Source of the DNA: Progne subis subis
Lineage: Eukaryota > Chordata > Aves > Passeriformes > Hirundinidae
Assembly (NCBI GenBank): GCA_022316685.1
Contig: JAKJHU010000622.1
Coordinates: 124,001-188,000 of the forward strand
Reading direction: 5' to 3'
Length of the DNA stretch: 64,000 nucleotides
Part shown: one piece after another, positions 58,975 to 64,000 of the stretch
How the letters are laid out: each line of letters opens with the position of its first letter
Numbering within the stretch: the first letter of the stretch is position 1
Notes under the pieces: model-generated
Told to the model about the DNA's origin: nothing
The model's input: the letters and a program-made list of their open reading frames with translations, nothing else
Database searches by the model: none
Program-made: the position numbers and the translations under genes

Positions 58975-60220
58975 GCGTATAAAATATGTCAATATATATT
59001 GTATATAGATATATAATATAGCAATGGATATGAAATATATACTGAAAATATATCAATATATACTATATCAATGCATGTAAAATGTATCTTGATAAAATAC
59101 ATCAGTATATAACAATATATCAATATATATAATATAGCAATGCATAGAAAATATATATTGATAAAACATCTCTCTATATATATATTATCAATATATAAAA
59201 ATATATCAATATATATATTATATCAATGCATATAAAATGTATATTGAAAAATATATCAAAATATATATCAATGCATATAAAATATATCTTCATAAAATAT
59301 CTCTCTCTATATATAATACATCAATATATAAAAAATATATCAATATATATAATATATCAATGCATATAAAATATATATTGATAAAACATATCTCTATAAT
59401 ACATCAATATATATAAAATATATCTATATATATAATATAGCAATGCATATAAAATATATATTGAAAAATATATCAATATATATCAATGCATGTAAAATAT
59501 ATATTGATAAAAATATATCTATATATAAAAATACATCAATATATATAGACTATAATATAGCGAGGCATATAAAAAGTATATTGAAAATATATCTATATAT
59601 AATCTATCAATGCACGTAAAATATATATTGAACAAATATATTTCTATCTATAAAAGACATCAATATATATAAAATATATCAATATATACAATATATTGCA
59701 TGTAAATATATATGCATGTAAAATAGATATTGATAAAATATATCTCTCTATATAAAAATACATCAATATATAAAAAATATATCAATGCATATAAGATATA
59801 TATTGAAATAAGATATCAATAGATATAAGATATATCAATAGATATAAATATAAATAGGGAATATATAAAATTATATCCATTAGATATGTACATGTATTTA
59901 AAATATAAATATATGCTATATAAAATATACAAAATAAATATTACATATTTTATATATCCTAGATATATAATACATAATATGTAAAATATATGTAGAAGAT
60001 ATCAATATAGAAAATGCATGTGTATATAATATAAAAATATAAAATACAAATATATAATATATAAAGTATAGAAAACATAGGAATATTGTATATTTGTATA
60101 TAATAGATAAATACATATAACATAGATAAATATTATATCTATAGATACATGTATAAAATATATTACATCATATATTATATATGTAATATATATTATATAT
60201 ATTTAAATATACATATAAAA
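58975..60220 (+). repeat. AT-rich satellite-like block
   Basis: About 1.25 kb almost free of G and C. Degenerate units of roughly 90-120 bp combine ATATATCAATATATA, AATGCATATAAAATATATA and TTGATAAAATATATCTCTC segments. The last ~350 bp are less regular. Confidence 0.92.
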
Positions 60221-60678
60221 GAACTCCCTTATAGCAGCGATGATTTTGGGAAAAGCGATAAAAACGTGACAAACACCTATTAAAACACAGCCCCATCTCC
60301 CCAAAAAGAGCATAAAATTCCAGCCATCAGGAAAACCTCTGCTCTGAATTTGCTGTTATTTACGGACCCTTCAGGGCTTTAATTCCTGCTCTAATTCCTG
60401 CTCTAATTCCCTTTTCTCCCTGATGTTTTCCCCCCTCATTACTCCAAGGGTTTGGTTTTCCTGGCACCTCCTCACCCCCAGCAGCTCCTGCCCTCTGGCC
60501 CAGGGGAGTTTGTTTGAACCCCAAACCCCACGAGCCCCGAGGGCTCCTTTGAGATCTCTGAGGTGTTCACGCAGCAAAAACAAACCCTGAGCTCACGCGG
60601 CTGCGGCAGGGGACAGCGACAACCGGGGCTGGGAGCGCGCGGTGCCAGGGCAGCACCTCGGGGTGCCCCTGAGGGACC
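60221..60678. other. Unique DNA
   Basis: About 460 bp with a short AATTCCTGCTCT repeat near 60380-60410. No gene is supported. Confidence 0.4.
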
Positions 60679-61178
60679 GGGATGGGATGGGATGGGATGG
60701 GATGGGATGGGATGGGATGGGATGGGATGGGATGGGATGGGATGGGATGGGATGGGATGGGATGGGTTGGGATGGGATGGGATGGGATGGGATGGGATGG
60801 GATGGGATGGGATGGGATGGGATGGGATGGGGTGGGATGGGATGGGATGGGATGGGTTGGGATGGGATGGGATGGGATGGGATGGGATGGGATGGGATGG
60901 GATGGGATGGGATGGGATGGGATGGGATGGGATGGGGTGGGATGGGATGGGATGGGATGGGATGGGATGGGATGGGATGGGATGGGATGGGGTGGGATGG
61001 GATGGGATGGGATGGGTTGGGATGGGATGGGATGGGATGGGATGGGATGGGATGGGATGGGATGGGATGGGATGGGATGGGGGATGGGATGGGATGGGAT
61101 GGGATGGGATGGGATGGGATGGGATGGGATGGGATGGGATGGGATGGGATGGGATGGGATGGGATGGGATGGGATGGG
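60679..61178 (+). repeat. GGGAT pentanucleotide array, ~100 copies
   Basis: 500 bp of GGGAT units with only occasional variants (GGGTT near 60768, 60856 and 61018; GGGGT near 60831, 60936 and 60991; one GGGGGAT near 61080). The G runs with 2-nt loops fit G-quadruplex formation on the plus strand. Met/Gly/Trp/Asp frames on plus and Ser/His/Pro/Ile frames on minus are artefacts. Confidence 0.98.
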
Positions 61179-61497
61179 ACAGGGATGGGACAGGGATGGA
61201 GATGGGGACAGGGACGGGATGGGGACAGGGATGGGATGGGACAGGGCTGGAGATGGGGACAGGGATGGGAGAGACAGGGGACAGGGACAGAGTGACAGAG
61301 ACAAGGGCAGGGATGGGACAGGGGCAGGGACAGGGACAAGGAAGGGGACAGGGACAGGAATGGGACAGGGGTGGCACAGGGGCAGGGACAAAGACGGGAC
61401 AGGGACAAGCGCAGGGGGCAGGGGACAGGGACAGGACTGGCAGGGTCAGGGACAGGGATGGGACAGGGACAAGGACAATGACAGGGCCAGGGCTGGT
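61179..61497 (+). repeat. GGGACA/GGGATGGGACA-rich degenerate repeat
   Basis: Continues the G-rich array as a mixture of GGGACA hexamers, GGGATGG and GGGGACA units with growing divergence. Confidence 0.92.
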
Positions 61498-62016
61498 GCT
61501 GAAATGATGTCACAAAACCCAGATGAGCTCCCCACAGCAGCCAGCACCAGCCCCAAGCTGAAACCTCCTGGAAGCGGCACATCAGGTGCAGGAGGCTGAG
61601 CTTGCCTCTTATTAAGAGGTTTTGTGTAATTAAGTGTCCATAAAACACAGCCTGAAGTGGGTTGGGGTTGGAAAAGGGTTGGGGTTGGAAAAGTCCCAAG
61701 GCAAAACCTCTGGGTGCTCTCTCAGGGCCCTGTCCCGTGGGTTTGGGGCAGGGTGGGTGCTGAAATGACTCTATAAAATCCAGATGAGCTCCCCCATGAG
61801 CTCAGTGCCCGAGAGCAGCGCATCAGTCTGAGCCTTTCCTGTAATGAAAAGATATTTTGGAATTAATTCTCCATAAAACATGGAATGGCTGTGGGGTGAT
61901 GGAAGGTTTGCACCAAGCCTTGGGCTGCAGGGCTGTTCTCTCCTGCTGCTTTTCCTCTGGAAAAATCCCAAGGCAAAACTTCTGGATGCTCTCTGGGGGC
62001 TCCATCCCATGGGTTT

Positions 62017-62062
<46 letters not shown>

Positions 62063-62330
62063 TGGTGCTGAAATGATGCCACGAAACCCAGATGAGCTCC
62101 CCACAGCAGCCAGCAGCAGCCCCAAGCTGAAACAGCCTGAGAGCAGCACATCAGGTGCAGGAGGCTGAAAGCAGCACGGCAGGCAGAGCCCTTCCTCTTA
62201 TGAAGAGATCTCGTGTAATTAATTCTCTGTAAAACAGCCTGAAGTGGCTGTGGGATGAGGAGAGCTTTGCACCGAGCCCTGGGCTGCTCTCCCCTGCTGC
62301 TTGTCCTCTGGAAAAGACAAGATATTTTGG
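61491..62330 (+). repeat. Three diverged tandem copies, ~280 bp unit
   Basis: Copies start at 'ggtgctgaaatga' near 61495, 61757 and 62062. They share 'cccagatgagctcccc', 'gaagcggcacatcagg'-like, 'taattaattctc..taaaac' and 'cctctggaaaa' segments. The second and third are separated by a GGGACA run (62017-62060), and the first follows the G-rich array, so each unit seems to have carried the same G-rich seed. Confidence 0.85.
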
Positions 62331-62830
62331 TGGGTTTTTTTTTAATTCTTACAACCCCAGCCAAAGGGGAAAAAAAAAAAAAAAAGAAGAGAGAGAGAAA
62401 AGTGCTAAGAAGTTAAATAGGGACAGCAGCAGCCCACCAGTGGCTGCACTATTTCTTGCAACATGTTATTTTCTTGTCTGATTTGTCAGAGAGTTTCCTG
62501 TTCGATGCAGAAACATCAAATTTAAGTCTGGCTTCTGCCTCCCTTCCCAGGGAGAAGGGAGAGACGACGGGGAAATATCCAGCAGAGCCTCCACCAACCC
62601 TCACAGCCATCACCCCACTTCCCCCCACAGAAAAATTCTGTAAACATCAGGAAGAATCAGCCCCATCCTTACAGAGATGATGGGAATAAAATAAAAGACA
62701 AAGAAAGGTCCAGCTTTCCCCAAAGGTTGGCAAGAGCCAGAGCAGGACTCCGGGATTCCCCCAAGGCAGCACAATTGTCTCGTTCTCACTGGTAAAAGTT
62801 CAAAAAGACACCAAAAATTAAATCGCTTTT
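62331..62830. other. Unique DNA
   Basis: Single-copy sequence with an A run at 62370-62385 and a GA run just after. Nothing recognised. Confidence 0.4.
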
Positions 62831-64000
62831 GTGTGTGTGCTGCCAGGGAATCATCGGAGCACGGCCGAGCCACACCGGGAGCGTTCACCCCAGGAAATGA
62901 TTCAGGGCTCTCAGTGATTCACTTTTCTCATCGAAACAACCACAGCAAATATTCAGCGGCGTTTCCTGGCGGAGTTTTCCTCTCAGGGCAGAGCAGCATC
63001 CCAGGAACCGGGGTCAGGGAAGGCCGGGATGCAGCAGGACGGCAGCAATGCACGAGGAGGAAGATCCTTAAATCCCAAATCCTTTGGGACAGGGATCGTC
63101 CAGTAAAAGCTGAAACACAGGAGCAGCACACAAAGGAATTTGCAAAGAGGTTGGAGTGGATTGGTACCGTTCCCATGGCCACGACAGACTCGGAGCCCGA
63201 ATTTTGCCCGAGGTTCAAGCGCGATTTTTTCAATAATTTTTCTATAAATATGCATTTTTCCCACTCAAACACCGCCCTCTGCTGCAAGCCGCGCTCGGGA
63301 ACAGATTCCAGAGCGTTGCCCTTGGCAACGCGGTTGTTGAAGGCGATAAAAATTCTGATGTCTCGGTGGTTTCGAAAACGCCAGAGCATCAAAATGCAAA
63401 TGATGCAGCCTCCTGCAAAGGGCATCTGAGGTAAGGGATGGGTTTAACTCCGGGAGCCGCAGGACGGTGAGAACCGAGCGCGGCTCCTTGTGACACCTCG
63501 CGCACCCGCTGCGCTGTCACCTCCTGCCCGCTCCTGCGACGCTCGCTGCTTCCAGAACCAGGGCAAACCCGCCCCAAACCGGGATTTTTAATCGCTCTCT
63601 TCCCCGGAGCCGAGCGCTGCTCCCGCTCAGGAAAAGGCTGTTTATTATCAGCTACGATTGCCCCAAGCTGGCAGGGGAGAGGCAGCGCTCAGCCGGCCGC
63701 TGGGATTTGCGTTTGCCCCTGGCCACTCTCTCCTCCAGGCTGGAGCTGCTCAGGCTTGGCCCGGGAATGGCTCAGCCAGCTGCAAAAAAATTCCTCCTGC
63801 CCGCAGCAAAAATCCTGATTTCACCCTGCCGGCCTGGGGCTCCCGGCGTGTTCTGCTCGCGCTTGAGCCACGGGGAAGCAGTTTTTTATTGGGAAGAGCC
63901 CTTCCCGAAGATGGATTAATGCAGGAGCGGCGATAGTTTAACTTGCAATTCCCTGGGGAGGCCTGGTGTCCCTGCGGTGGCCCTGAAAATCCGTGGAATC
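62831..64000. promoter_or_regulatory. Unique, CpG-enriched DNA, promoter-like at right end
   Basis: No repeats or elements. CpG frequency rises from about 63170 to the end. It contains a TATAAATA (63244-63251), a palindromic X-box (63315-63329), an octamer ATGCAAAT (63394-63401), and a strong 5' splice-site match GAG|GTAAGG at 63430/63431 on plus. On minus, a 165-codon frame (62928-63425) starts next to an acceptor-like TTACCTCAG. The two strands make conflicting gene models and no protein family is recognised, so only a regulatory call is made. Confidence 0.4.
63315..63329. promoter_or_regulatory. Palindromic RFX X-box
   Basis: GTTGCC-CTT-GGCAAC is a perfect inverted repeat with a 3-bp spacer, matching the known consensus of RFX-family X-boxes found near ciliary and other vertebrate promoters. 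The setting is CpG-enriched unique DNA, which favours function, but no target gene is visible. Confidence 0.5.

Noticed and set aside
53813..58982. Plus-strand frames of 739 and 1254 codons with a 62-residue repeat
   Set aside because: The 62-bp unit rarely contains a stop, so all three frames stay open. There is no domain, and frames start and stop at array variants.
60679..61178. Telomeric or interstitial telomere repeat
   Set aside because: The unit is GGGAT, not TTAGGG. No TTAGGG array was seen anywhere in the window.
62928..63425. 165-codon minus-strand frame next to an acceptor-like site
   Set aside because: A plus-strand 198-codon frame covers the same DNA, a strong donor match argues for the opposite orientation, and no family is recognised.

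Overview
This window looks like nuclear DNA from a bird, most likely a songbird. The evidence is repeated 3'-end fragments of CR1 LINEs of the avian type, several solo LTRs of endogenous retroviruses resembling families I recall from passerine genomes, and kilobase-scale GC-rich minisatellites of the kind common on avian microchromosomes. No database search was possible, so species and family assignments are recall or inference. I find no protein-coding gene, tRNA, rRNA or CRISPR array that I can defend. Nearly all the longest open frames (up to 1254 codons) lie in tandem arrays whose repeat unit lacks stop codons.

Layout. 1-1965: non-repetitive sequence ending in a CpG-rich, promoter-like block. 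2858-7840: three unrelated minisatellites nearly back to back (units of 19, 18 and 30 bp). 8754-10239 and 15796-16730: two copies of a module made of a ~340 bp unique leader plus a 24-bp-unit array. 10408-12602: LTRs, one nested inside another. 13077-20571: CR1 remnant, pentanucleotide array, more minisatellites and a 590 bp pure-purine strand (19318-19907). 20572-24440: CR1 fragments and unremarkable unique DNA. 24441-26566: a 21-bp-unit array split by a solo LTR that carries an unusual internal duplication and insert. 27341-31830: AT-rich composite repeats, a CR1 whose 3' part runs into a GGGAT array, and a duplicated CR1 remnant. 34024-39870: three more mobile elements and local duplications. 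40846-45740: four minisatellites. 47572-52122: four LTRs, one containing a 39-bp minisatellite and flanked by ~152 bp direct repeats. 52601-62330: a CTTCT array, a 4.7 kb array of ~76 62-bp units, 1.2 kb of AT-rich satellite-like DNA and a ~0.8 kb G-rich tract. 62831-64000: unique DNA becoming CpG-rich, with a palindromic RFX-type X-box.

How the parts relate. The window is mainly a record of repeat birth and growth. Minisatellites have grown inside mobile elements (48091-48600 in an LTR, 29036-29159 in a CR1). LTRs have inserted into existing tandem repeats (25431, 38684, 35581). Array blocks have been re-duplicated into higher-order repeats. Possible regulatory sequence is confined to the two CpG-rich ends and a small CpG cluster near 42170-42420. 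None of these could be tied to a gene.
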